From contig JAEEWG010000008.1 in the NCBI GenBank assembly GCA_016287245.1, positions 1 through 64,000 on the forward strand: a DNA stretch of 64,000 nucleotides, written 5' to 3'. Each line of letters starts with the position of its first letter. The first letter of the stretch is position 1. Of the stretch, positions 55,656 through 63,393 are shown piece by piece. Source of the DNA: Clostridia bacterium. Lineage in GTDB: Bacteria > Bacillota > Clostridia > Saccharofermentanales > Saccharofermentanaceae. Position numbers and translations under genes: made by a program. The notes under the pieces are model-generated. The model had not been told where the DNA came from. It did not search any database and saw nothing but the letters and a program-made list of their open reading frames with translations.

Positions 55656-56552
55656 TCAGGCGCCTGTCTGAAGAACTGCCGTTGAGGCGACGAGCATAAA
55701 GCCGAACACGAACATGAAGAAGGAAATGGCGCCGGCAATACCAAAATGGATGGCTTTATGCTTTTTCTTATCGATGAGCATACGGGCAAGGACGATAAAG
55801 ATCGGCGCCGAACAGGCAAATACAAGATATGCACCCAGCGCCTGCGGTGCATTGATCTTCGTCAGATCCGAGTTCCCGGTAAGGCCTGACGAATTACTTA
55901 GATAACCGATCGATGCCGATACGAAGTTATTCCCGAAATGAAGGATCATCGGCAGCAGGATATTGTTCTTTTTCACGAGAAGATAGGAAAGACAGCCACC
56001 CATGACCGCCGTATTCAGGAAGCGCAGCGGCGACCAGTGCATGATGCCGAAGAAAAGGCCCATGATCATTACGATGACCCAGTCCTTCTTAATGCTCCGG
56101 AAATGCGAGAGAACACAGCCTCTTTCCATCGCCTCTTCACAGATGGCCGGAAGCACAGCAACGATCAGGACGATGGGAAGATAGCCCATTCTCCCATAGA
56201 GAAACTCATTTAGCCCCGAGACCTCTTTTCTGACAGAGACAGGAAGGACACAAAGGGAAATGCCGATACAGACCATCGCAAGAAGGAAACTCGCGATCCC
56301 TAAAAATACAGTACCAAAGAAATCCGCGACTGTGATTTTCCTGACCGGGAACATCTCCTTAAGTTTCACCCCGCGGATCAGACAGTAAAGGACGGCGACG
56401 ACAAGGAACATCAGCTCGGACAAAACAAGTCCCGGAATACCCAGGTGCTTTTGCATCTTCGCACCCGCCGTCAAAAAGAGAGCCAGAAAGGCACCCTGCA
56501 TGACAAAGCCCATCCAGACAGGCAGTTTGTTCTGATTCGATAACTGTTCCAT
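55656..56552 (-). CDS. CPBP-family intramembrane protease
   Basis: A 298-residue membrane protein with about 8 hydrophobic helices. The three CPBP (Abi/CAAX protease-like) motifs are present: EEAMERG near residue 145, FFGIMHWSPLR near 170 and HFGNNFVSA near 210. Members include type II CAAX proteases and bacteriocin self-immunity proteins; substrate and role here are unknown. I choose the ATG at 56552 because AAGGA precedes it; an upstream extension of 22 codons is not supported. Confidence 0.85.
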   Translation of the reverse strand: MEQLSNQNKLPVWMGFVMQGAFLALFLTAGAKMQKHLGIPGLVLSELMFLVVAVLYCLIRGVKLKEMFPVRKITVADFFGTVFLGIASFLLAMVCIGISLCVLPVSVRKEVSGLNEFLYGRMGYLPIVLIVAVLPAICEEAMERGCVLSHFRSIKKDWVIVMIMGLFFGIMHWSPLRFLNTAVMGGCLSYLLVKKNNILLPMILHFGNNFVSASIGYLSNSSGLTGNSDLTKINAPQALGAYLVFACSAPIFIVLARMLIDKKKHKAIHFGIAGAISFFMFVFGFMLVASTAVLQTGA

Positions 56553-56725
56553 AGACCGGTCCTTTTTCCTAAAAAGTTTTCCACCAAAAAGTATAGATGA
56601 TTTGGAAAGGATGGACAAGAAGCTCGTTTTTCATGCTCGGTTTCACTCCTTATTCAAGCAGGTTTCTAAAGAATGTGGTACAATACGTTCTCGTAAAAAC
56701 ACATGCATCTTCTCGGAGGAAGGAT

Positions 56726-57478
56726 ATGAAATACTTGATCTGGTTCTTATGGGGAGTCTTAGGACTTCTGGGTGCGCTCGTCGCAGCCATCGTTATCTAT
56801 TTTCTTTTTATCTTCGTTGCCTCGTTTTTCATCAGCACGAAGAAAGAATACAACAAAGATTCCAGGTTTTACCGCTTCCTTCTTCACTCCTCGACCGGCA
56901 TCGGTATGAGGATCATGCGCATCCGCTACGACCTCGTCGATCTCGACAAGATCCCGGAAGGCAAGCAGATGCTCTTCGTCTGCAACCACAGATCCAACTT
57001 CGACCCGCTTGTCTCCTGGAGACTTCTTCGTAAGCACAACCCCTCTTTCATCTCCAAGGAATCGAACTTCAAGGTCCCCTTCTACGGCCGTCTGATCAGA
57101 AGATGCTGCTTCATGTCCATCGACCGCGAAAACCCGAGGAACGCTATGATGACCATCGACCGTGCCTCCAAGCTTCTGATCGCTGATGAGGTCTCCATCG
57201 CGGTATATCCGGAAGGCACCAGAAGCAAGTCCTGCGAACTTCTCCCTTTCCATAACGGTGTATTTAAGATCGCCCAGAAAGCGAATGTCCCTGTCGTCGT
57301 CCTGACACTTCAGGGAACCGAAAAGGTTTCGCAGAACTATCCCTGGAAGAGCACGAAGATCCGCCTCAAGTGTGTCGGTGTGATCCCGGCAGATCATGTC
57401 AAAGGCAGCAAGACTTCCATCATCGCAGATGAGGCGCGCGACATGATCGCCAGGGACCTCGAAGAGAATCCGCTCTAA
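56726..57478 (+). CDS. 1-acyl-sn-glycerol-3-phosphate acyltransferase
   Basis: A 250-residue PlsC-family acyltransferase that adds the second acyl chain in phospholipid synthesis. An N-terminal membrane helix (about 2-38) precedes the catalytic motif NHRSNFDPL near residue 86 (H-x4-D) and the phosphate-binding YPEGTRSK near 162. GGAGGA precedes the ATG. TACAAT at 56679-56684 could be its -10 box; no clear -35 is visible. It is the only plus-strand gene between trp and the right edge. Confidence 0.9.
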   Translation: MKYLIWFLWGVLGLLGALVAAIVIYFLFIFVASFFISTKKEYNKDSRFYRFLLHSSTGIGMRIMRIRYDLVDLDKIPEGKQMLFVCNHRSNFDPLVSWRLLRKHNPSFISKESNFKVPFYGRLIRRCCFMSIDRENPRNAMMTIDRASKLLIADEVSIAVYPEGTRSKSCELLPFHNGVFKIAQKANVPVVVLTLQGTEKVSQNYPWKSTKIRLKCVGVIPADHVKGSKTSIIADEARDMIARDLEENPL

Positions 57479-57493
57479 ACTAGGTAAGAGATA

Positions 57494-57793
57494 TCTCCCC
57501 ATTTGTAACAATAGAGTCCGGGGCGGTAATGAATTCTCTTCGGAAAGCCCTTTTTCATTCCCAAGCTCAAAAAATCAGCATCGGGGCCGTAAATAATCGG
57601 TTGTCACCTACTTATTTTCATTCCCAGAAGGCTTTTTGGAATACTCAGGCCGTAAATGCTCGCTTTTTCTTCTCGAAAAAGCAGAAATTTACGGCCTGAC
57701 TGTTTATTTTGAGCCTGTCGGAATGAATCCCGCTTCAATACCCTTTCAGTCTTACGGCCCCATCCTTTAAAAATCACCCTCCGGGCCGTAAAC
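57494..57793. repeat. 63-base periodic repeat cluster in mirrored orientation
   Basis: The motif GGCCGTAA (or one mismatch) occurs on the plus strand at 57522, 57585 and 57648, exactly 63 bases apart. It recurs in reverse at 57689 and 57752, again 63 apart, and forward at 57784. Two forward copies and one reverse copy share a second box, CATTCC(C/G)A, placed exactly 21 bases before the GGCCGTAAAT box; other copies keep only traces. The middle forms a large hairpin: GGCCGTAAAT/ATTTACGGCC (57648 and 57687) around GCTTTTTC/GAAAAAGC. The period is a multiple of three, and the minus strand reads related 21-residue units (IYGLS..., IYGPD...), but with an internal TGA and no start signal. I see no gene here. 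Confidence 0.75.
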
Positions 57794-57807
57794 AGATATT
57801 CCAACCA

Positions 57808-58608
57808 CTAACAATCGAATATTTCCTTGATATTCTGTTTCAATACATGCACATTCAGAGGACAACCATCCGACTCAAAAGTCAGGATGAGGTTCTTGCC
57901 CGCGAATATTCCGTTACGACTATATAGGTCCAGCTTATGCATATTGTTTCTTCTATATCCTGATTCATCCATCATTCCAAGGTGCTCGTGAAAGAATATC
58001 CGTCGGGAACTGACATGAAGAAGTGTAAAGTCAGGATATTTGACCTCACCCGTTTTCAGCGCTATCGGACATTCATATTTGTAGGGGATCCCCAGTTCAT
58101 AGTACATGTTCGCTATCATGACCTCAGACTTAGTCCTGACCAATTCTCCCTGCTTTGTCGGATACTTACACTCTTCGGGGTACAAAGGATTCGGAGAGTA
58201 TTTCTTCGCTCTCCATAACTCCTCATAGTCTTTGTCATTGATCAGATAAGGATTGATCAATGTCCTTCTTGCAGGATGCAAAGAAGTGTACATGTGTTCC
58301 GGCAGCAGAAAATACCCGGGCTCTAAAAGCGATTCAATCCTGGCCAGTTCCTTTCTTGCCACTCTCACAAGATCCGTCAGATAGTCTTTCTGTGCCAGAA
58401 GATTTCTGATCTTCTCGTCCTCTTTGGAAAGATACTTTCTTTTGACACACTTCTCTCTTTCTGCCGACCAGTAATACTGCCATTTCCCATTACTGCTCGT
58501 CACCCGGAGCCGTCCTTCCGGCGCCTTGCGAAGTTCCTCCTCGGCCTTGGAGATCACCATCTCCAGCTTCTTCTTTCGTTCCATGAGTTCATCGATCAAC
58601 GGATGCAT
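57808..58608 (-). CDS. PD-(D/E)XK-nuclease-like protein of unknown function
   Basis: A 266-residue protein. The N-terminal half is helical (about 1-95) with a basic YYWSAEREKCVKRKYLSKEDEKI segment. The C-terminal half reads like a restriction-endonuclease fold: VRTKSEVMIANMYYELGIPYKYE near 155 supplies a helix with Glu, YPDFTLLH near 195 the Asp, and FFHEHLGMMDESGY near 208 a Glu followed by the next strand. Related short proteins occur in Clostridia without a known partner; no methyltransferase is nearby. AAGGAGG precedes the start. The assignment is by motif layout only. Confidence 0.7.
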   Translation of the reverse strand: MHPLIDELMERKKKLEMVISKAEEELRKAPEGRLRVTSSNGKWQYYWSAEREKCVKRKYLSKEDEKIRNLLAQKDYLTDLVRVARKELARIESLLEPGYFLLPEHMYTSLHPARRTLINPYLINDKDYEELWRAKKYSPNPLYPEECKYPTKQGELVRTKSEVMIANMYYELGIPYKYECPIALKTGEVKYPDFTLLHVSSRRIFFHEHLGMMDESGYRRNNMHKLDLYSRNGIFAGKNLILTFESDGCPLNVHVLKQNIKEIFDC

Positions 58609-58649
58609 ATTACCCTCCTTGAAAAGCAATTCCCTTCTTGTATATAAAA

Positions 58650-58676
58650 GGAGCTCCGGGTCTATCCGGAAGCTCC
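58650..58676 (-). terminator. Terminator upstream of the nuclease-like gene
   Basis: On the minus strand GGAGCTTCCGG, loop ATAGAC, CCGGAGCTCC, then TTTTATAT. One bulged base in the stem. It ends the transcript that starts at the 59110 promoter, about 35 bases before the nuclease-like gene's ribosome binding site, so it could also act as an attenuator for that gene. Confidence 0.75.
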
Positions 58677-58780
58677 TTCCAACGATTCGATAAACTATTT
58701 ACAGTCGATAAATTTGAAGGTCATCTCTATTCAACATCAGGCCGTTTCGCTATTCAAGATTATTCTTCTGACAATTGATT

Positions 58781-59043
58781 TCAATCCTGCACCTTTTGTC
58801 GAAATCTGTTTGCATTTCTCTTTTTGAAAAGATCCCTTCCTTCGCGCATTTCGTATTTCTGTTCCATCCATAAAAGAAGCGCCGAGGATCGTTTTTCCGC
58901 GGCGCTTCGATCAATACCTGTTGATACTTCTGCAAGCACGAAAGTGGTAGCGATAAAGATGCTTGCTGCGAGGTTTTCGGGGAGTGCGTCGATAACATCA
59001 AAAAGGGGAGTTCGTCATCTGTAAAGGAAACTACGCAATAAAT
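58781..59043 (-). pseudogene. Broken small gene behind an intact promoter
   Basis: The minus strand encodes a protein-like sequence split over two frames. The first frame reads IYCVVSFTDDELPFL directly after GTGAGG, but its first codon is ATT rather than ATG. At the run AAAAAGGGG (59000-59008) the frame changes, and the continuation reads DVIDALPENLAASIFIATTF and further helical sequence to RFRQKVQD, ending at 58781. Together this would be about 87 residues. I do not recognise the family. A hairpin with a T-run lies inside the second part. It could instead be a non-coding RNA region; see the findings. Confidence 0.4.
58872..58908 (-). terminator. Strong hairpin with T-run inside the broken gene
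   Basis: GAAGCGCCG (58876-58884) and CGGCGCTTC (58900-58908) form a perfect 9-base stem with a 15-base loop, followed by TTTT on the minus strand. Its position 200 bases after the promoter would give a short transcript if it functions. Confidence 0.5.
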
Positions 59044-59084
59044 CTAAAAACCTCACTCAGGTATAATATCAAGGAACACAAACT

Positions 59085-59102
59085 AGTTAGCGTATGCTAA
59101 CT
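59085..59102. promoter_or_regulatory. Operator-like palindrome
   Basis: AGTTAGC-GTAT-GCTAACT is a perfect 7-base inverted repeat with a 4-base centre, placed just downstream of the -10 box of the 59110-59138 promoter. The half-site resembles operators of DtxR-like metal regulators in a loose way. No matching regulator gene is adjacent. Confidence 0.65.
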
Positions 59103-59109
59103 GTTTAGA

Positions 59110-59138
59110 ATAATAACAGAGCCATTATCTCTTGTCAA
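59110..59138 (-). promoter_or_regulatory. Strong promoter on the minus strand
   Basis: TTGACA (59133-59138), 17 bases, TATTAT (59110-59115) on the minus strand, one of the best sigma-A matches in the window. It lies just past the hemW stop and points into the 600-base stretch with the broken gene. Confidence 0.8.
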
Positions 59139-59212
59139 CAGTATTTCTCTCGGAATCTGACAATCCGCTTATTTCCGCACGATCTGCCGGTCTTCATAAA
59201 AAGAACGGCATC

Positions 59213-60442
59213 TCAGATGTAGTCGATGAACACCTGATTGGCGAGATCTACGCCCTTTTCCGTCAGGCGGTACACACCGTCTTCATGGACGACAAGACCC
59301 GCGCTGATCTCCTTTTGTAATTCCTCTTCAAAAGACCTCTCCACTTTCTCGCCGAATCTCCGCTCATATATATCTTCTACAACGCCGATTCTTGTTCGGA
59401 ATCCGAGCATCATATACTCTTTCTTCTTCTCTTCTTCCGAAAGCGTTTCTTCCGGAAAAAGGACATCCTTTCTGTCCACTTCTTCTCTGCTCAAAGATGC
59501 GATGTAGGTATCAAGATCTTCCACGTGGCGGCCGCGCTCGTTCCCGATATAATAATGCGCACCCACCCCGAAAGCATAGTACGGCTCCGCCTTCCAGTAC
59601 ATGGAGTTGTGACGGCTCTCATACCCCTCCCTGGCCATGTTGCTGATCTCATAATGGATAAAGCCGTTTTTCTTAAGCCTTGACGTCACGTAGTGATACA
59701 TCTTCCTGTCTTCTTCCTGAGTGACGAACTTTTCGATATCGCCGCCGTAGCGGTCATACAGGGGCGTTCCTTCCTCGAGGATCAGCGAATAAAGAGAGAT
59801 ATGCGGGATCTCCTGAAAAAGAAGATAATCCAGTGTCTCTTTTACGCTTTCCAAGGTCTGCCCGGGGATCCCGAGCATCATGTCGCAGGAGATGTTTATA
59901 AAGCCCGCCGCCTTTGCTTCGGAAATCACTTTCTTTGCAGAGGAACTGTCGTGGATCCTCGAAAGCTCTTTTAAGACTTTATCATCCAGGCTCTGCACCC
60001 CGATCGAAAGCCGGTTCACCCCGGCTGCGAAAAATGAAGAAAGTTTTTCTTCATTTACAGTTCCGGGATTGACTTCGAGCGTGATCTCACAGCCCTCCGT
60101 AATGCCGAATTCTTCGCGCAAAGCACCGATCACTTTTTCTATCTGCGCAGCGGAAAGAAGCGATGGCGTGCCGCCACCGAAATAGATGGTCCGAAGAGCA
60201 CATCCGCCGTCCCCGCGCGCCTGCGAGGAATCGCTGCCCCCGCTTTTGCATTCAGTTTTTGCATCTGCGGCCCGCGCGGACGAAAACCACGATGGCGTCA
60301 GGCGGATCTCTTTACATAATGCTTCCACATATTCCCCCGCCCGCTCAAGGCACGAAGGAAAGGAAAGAAAGTCGCAGTATGCGCATTTTTTCACACAGAA
60401 CGGAATATGGATATATGCGGAAGATGGGGACATCTCAGGCAT
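59213..60442 (-). CDS. hemW: Radical SAM protein HemW (coproporphyrinogen oxidase-like)
   Basis: A 409-residue protein of the HemN/HemW family. The iron-sulfur motif is YIHIPFCVKKCAYCDFLSF (C-x3-C-x2-C, near residues 16-23), followed by TIYFGGGTPSLL near 85 and GVQSLDDKVLKELSRIH near 145, and a C-terminal HemN domain. HemW-type proteins act in haem handling rather than coproporphyrinogen oxidation. A low-complexity, Ser/Gly-rich insertion (about 56-75) separates the motif from the first helix. The start at 60442 overlaps the previous gene by 8 bases and has AGGTG upstream. Confidence 0.92.
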   Translation of the reverse strand: MPEMSPSSAYIHIPFCVKKCAYCDFLSFPSCLERAGEYVEALCKEIRLTPSWFSSARAADAKTECKSGGSDSSQARGDGGCALRTIYFGGGTPSLLSAAQIEKVIGALREEFGITEGCEITLEVNPGTVNEEKLSSFFAAGVNRLSIGVQSLDDKVLKELSRIHDSSSAKKVISEAKAAGFINISCDMMLGIPGQTLESVKETLDYLLFQEIPHISLYSLILEEGTPLYDRYGGDIEKFVTQEEDRKMYHYVTSRLKKNGFIHYEISNMAREGYESRHNSMYWKAEPYYAFGVGAHYYIGNERGRHVEDLDTYIASLSREEVDRKDVLFPEETLSEEEKKKEYMMLGFRTRIGVVEDIYERRFGEKVERSFEEELQKEISAGLVVHEDGVYRLTEKGVDLANQVFIDYI

Positions 60443-61103
60443 GAAGCACCTGCCTGACCGCACCGCTCAGAGCTAGTTCAAATTTCTTAAAGCTGGGAGA
60501 GATGTTGTTCTCGGGAAGCATGTACTTCGAGATCTTCTCGGCCCAGGTCGCCTTATACTGCCCGATGGCGGGGTACCCGATCTTCTTGATACGCGGAGAC
60601 TGATCTTTTAAGATCGCATCACAGAGCACCTCCCAGGTGCCGCAGATGCTGTCCTGCTCATATCCGTCGAGCACTTCCATATCCGCTTCCGGATATGCCA
60701 TCAGAAGCGCGTTTTTATCAGCCAGCATCCAGCTCTCCATCTCCTCGACGGAGATCGCGATGACGGTCGGAAGGTCGCGCGCATAGCGGCGGCACGTATC
60801 TTTCAGGCGATTCATTAGTTCTTCCGGGTCATGGTCATCGGAATCGATGCATACGATAACGATCGTCTCCGTGCCGGAAAAGACCTTTTCATAGGCACGC
60901 AGTTTCGCCGGCAGAAGCTCTAAGAGCCCTGCGGAGAAGGGATCGGGCTTATTGTCCGGATGGTCGGGCCAGTACCCGCATCCTCTGTGGGGGCGCAGGT
61001 AGCTCACAAAGTCCTGTGTATATTGTTTGATGATGCAGTTCGTCAGGCGCTTTAGTACCACGCCGCCCGATCTGTCCTCACTTAAGATCTCTACTCGTAC
61101 CAA
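60435..61103 (-). CDS. TOPRIM-like (DUF4276-type) protein paired with an AAA ATPase
   Basis: A 222-residue protein with the acidic pattern of TOPRIM-like DUF4276 proteins: Glu in VEILSEDRSGG near residue 9, the Asp cluster VCIDSDDHD at about 87-92, and VEEMESWMLADKNAL near 120-132. The last motif is typical of the family. It starts 14 bases after an OLD-like ATPase gene and overlaps hemW. In OLD nucleases the ATPase and TOPRIM domains are fused; here they are separate, as in several phage-defence systems. The nuclease role is inference from the acidic triad and pairing. Confidence 0.72.
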   Translation of the reverse strand: MVRVEILSEDRSGGVVLKRLTNCIIKQYTQDFVSYLRPHRGCGYWPDHPDNKPDPFSAGLLELLPAKLRAYEKVFSGTETIVIVCIDSDDHDPEELMNRLKDTCRRYARDLPTVIAISVEEMESWMLADKNALLMAYPEADMEVLDGYEQDSICGTWEVLCDAILKDQSPRIKKIGYPAIGQYKATWAEKISKYMLPENNISPSFKKFELALSGAVRQVLHA

Positions 61104-61117
61104 GGATGTCTTTCCTT

Positions 61118-62308
61118 TCAGTCGTCAAAATGTCCGGCATACCAGATCGCGCCCATGCCAACGCCCTGATCGTACAGTTCCTGCACGATCGGGATCGAAC
61201 CTGCGCAGCGGATATCGATCTGGTCTTCCCAGGTGTCTTCGCCTCGGCTGAACACCCATATCTCCGAAGGAGACAGATTCTCTAAGATGTACGGATTATG
61301 TGTCGTAAAGATGATCTGGCAGCCCGGGCAGCGGATCGAATAATTCCGCATCTCGGTCGCCAGGATATCGAGCATATCGTGATAGAGCCCTTCGTCCGGG
61401 GACTCGATGAGGATCAACGGCTTAGGATCCGGATCCGAGAACAAAAGCAGGAACAAAGCCAGCATATCCGGCTTTTTAAAGTGTTTTAATACCGCTTCCT
61501 CATTCTTCTCGCGAAGGCCCGGGATCGCCTCGAAAAGACGGCTCATGATCATCTTATACACGCCCGGCTTTTCGGCCTTCAGGTAATGAAGGACATTTCT
61601 GGCATTCGAGCCGTCGCTGTTCAAGTGCTTATGCCCGCCCGGCGCAACATCCTCGGGGATCTGGAACGTCTGGTCTTTTCTAAATCCCACGAAGAACCAG
61701 CGGAGGATCTCTCTATATGTGCGGTTGGTGTAGTAGAACTGCTTCATGGCGCCGTAGGCATGGAGCGCGGACGTCTGCGAATCGTTCATCTCGCCGTCCA
61801 TCTTCTCGCCCTTAAAGAGCACGAAGCCCTTACCCTGCTGAAAACTGAGGATCGCCTTCGGCTCTTCCATATCCTCGCGCCAGAGTGTTAATACCTCTTC
61901 TTCGAAATGCGGCTTTCCGTGGACATTGCTGCCGATCACGAGCCGGTACTCGCAGTAAGTCTGCTTCTTATCCTCTTCCTTGAAAAGAAAACACAGCGTC
62001 GCGATGACCGGCTGGTCCTTCTCAAGAAGAAGATTTGCAAAGCCCTTTCTCCCCGATTCTGTCGATGCTGAAGCCGGTCCCTTGATGACGGCGCCCTGCA
62101 CGAAGGACAAAAACGAGAAGAACATCGTCTTTCCCGAGTGGTTTCGGCCGATCAGGGCCTCGATGCCGTTCAGAGGATGCGGCACATCGAGTCCGGCCTG
62201 TAAAGCAAGAGATGACTGCCCGGGAGTCTTCCGGATGTCGTCCAGAAGCGCGCCAATGCAGTCATCTTTAAATAATCCAAAATTCTGTATACGAATTCCC
62301 AGTAACAT
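61118..62308 (-). CDS. AAA (AAA15/OLD-like) ATPase
   Basis: A 396-residue ATPase of the SMC/OLD/RecF-like group. The N terminus MLLGIRIQNFGLFKD is the usual first strand, Walker A GRNHSGKT is at residues 54-61, and Walker B lies in PLILIESPDEGLYHDML near 310. The last motif, IIFTTHNPYILENL near 340, is the H-loop/switch of this class. A central insertion of about 200 residues carries no motif I recognise. It is directly followed by the TOPRIM-like gene. A TTG seven codons upstream has a better ribosome binding site and is an alternative start. Confidence 0.8.
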   Translation of the reverse strand: MLLGIRIQNFGLFKDDCIGALLDDIRKTPGQSSLALQAGLDVPHPLNGIEALIGRNHSGKTMFFSFLSFVQGAVIKGPASASTESGRKGFANLLLEKDQPVIATLCFLFKEEDKKQTYCEYRLVIGSNVHGKPHFEEEVLTLWREDMEEPKAILSFQQGKGFVLFKGEKMDGEMNDSQTSALHAYGAMKQFYYTNRTYREILRWFFVGFRKDQTFQIPEDVAPGGHKHLNSDGSNARNVLHYLKAEKPGVYKMIMSRLFEAIPGLREKNEEAVLKHFKKPDMLALFLLLFSDPDPKPLILIESPDEGLYHDMLDILATEMRNYSIRCPGCQIIFTTHNPYILENLSPSEIWVFSRGEDTWEDQIDIRCAGSIPIVQELYDQGVGMGAIWYAGHFDD

Positions 62309-62395
62309 CTTTTCACCGCCATTTCTCAATCAAAAGGCCTTCCTGCCTTTTTCCTATCGAAAAGATCTTTTCCCGCGGCAGGACTATAGTTACTG

Positions 62396-62869
62396 TTATT
62401 TTAACTCTTTCTTGTCCTTTTGGATACGTACCAGGATATCCGTCAGTTCATTTTCGAGTTCTGTCAGTCTCTTTCTCGCATAATCGATCGAACGTGTGTA
62501 GATCAGTTCGGACTGCTGGTTCGCCTCGGTCAGGATCCTCTCGCTCTGCTCTTTGGCAAGGAGCGTGACCTGATGCTCGTCGATCATGATGGCCTGGCGC
62601 TGCTCGGACTCACGAAGGATACCCTCCGCTTTCTGTCTGGCAGAAGCGATCACCTGGTGCTGACGATCCACGATCCACTTGGCCTGCTGAACTTCCGACG
62701 GGAAGCTGGCACGGATCTGCTTGATCCAGTAAAGCACATCGGCGCGGTCAACGATACAGTTGTCCGAAAACGGCACGCCCTTGGCCTGCTCGATCGTGGC
62801 CTGAAGCTGGTCTAAAAGTTCATAAAGATCCTTATCTGATGTTCTCACATTTCCATTTGCATCCGGCAT
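62396..62869 (-). CDS. Coiled-coil protein next to coaD
   Basis: A 157-residue protein that is helical almost throughout, with a coiled coil from about residue 65 to the end (repeated Glu/Gln/Lys/Ala). Similar short proteins, sometimes labelled ATPase-subunit-like, lie beside coaD in Clostridia; the function is unknown. It may be DivIVA-like in shape only. It follows coaD by 17 bases. Confidence 0.8.
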   Translation of the reverse strand: MPDANGNVRTSDKDLYELLDQLQATIEQAKGVPFSDNCIVDRADVLYWIKQIRASFPSEVQQAKWIVDRQHQVIASARQKAEGILRESEQRQAIMIDEHQVTLLAKEQSERILTEANQQSELIYTRSIDYARKRLTELENELTDILVRIQKDKKELK

Positions 62870-62886
62870 AGGAAAAACCTCCCTTA

Positions 62887-63381
62887 TTACATATCCTGCT
62901 GCTTATGAAACAGCTTTTGTTTTACCATTTCTTCGATCTCCGGCACGCACATGCGGGAGATGTCGCCGCCATAGTAGGCGACTTCCTTTATAATGGACGA
63001 ACTGGTGAAAGCCAGATCCGCGCGGCAAGGCAGGAAGATGACCTGATACTCCGGGAACATCAGTGTGTTGGCCGCATTCATCTCCGCCTCGTAGCGGAAA
63101 TCGGACTCGCTTCGAAGTCCTCTGACTACGGCAGATGCGCCGAGCTCACGATATACATCGACGAGCAGGGATTCTCTGGAGATCACTTCAATATTGGGAA
63201 CATCGCGAAGGCAGATCTTCGCCATCTCGACGCGTTCTTCTACGGTAAACATGGATTTCTTTGCGCGATTGATCATGACCGCCACGACGAGCTTGTCGCA
63301 GAGACGCGACGCACGCTTGGCAATATCGATATGACCCAGTGAGAACGGGTCAAAACTTCCCGGAAAAATGAACGTTTTCAA
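62887..63381 (-). CDS. coaD: Phosphopantetheine adenylyltransferase
   Basis: A 164-residue nucleotidyltransferase of coenzyme A synthesis. The nucleotide motif is PGSFDPFSLGHIDIA at residues 7-21, followed by VVRGLRSESDFRYEAEMNAAN near 88 and FTSSSIIKEVAYYGGDI near 125, all standard for CoaD. It is 12 bases after rsmD. Confidence 0.97.
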   Translation of the reverse strand: MKTFIFPGSFDPFSLGHIDIAKRASRLCDKLVVAVMINRAKKSMFTVEERVEMAKICLRDVPNIEVISRESLLVDVYRELGASAVVRGLRSESDFRYEAEMNAANTLMFPEYQVIFLPCRADLAFTSSSIIKEVAYYGGDISRMCVPEIEEMVKQKLFHKQQDM

Positions 63382-63393
63382 GACGATCTCTCC

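Noticed and set aside
57604..57804. Minus-strand 66-residue open frame with 21-residue periodicity
   Set aside because: The periodicity follows from the 63-base DNA repeat. There is no ribosome binding site, a related in-frame unit downstream is cut by TGA, and the repeats also run in the opposite orientation.
58750..59001. Minus-strand 83-residue open frame
   Set aside because: After the AAAAAGGGG run the other frame is much more protein-like, so this one is probably the shifted frame of a broken gene.
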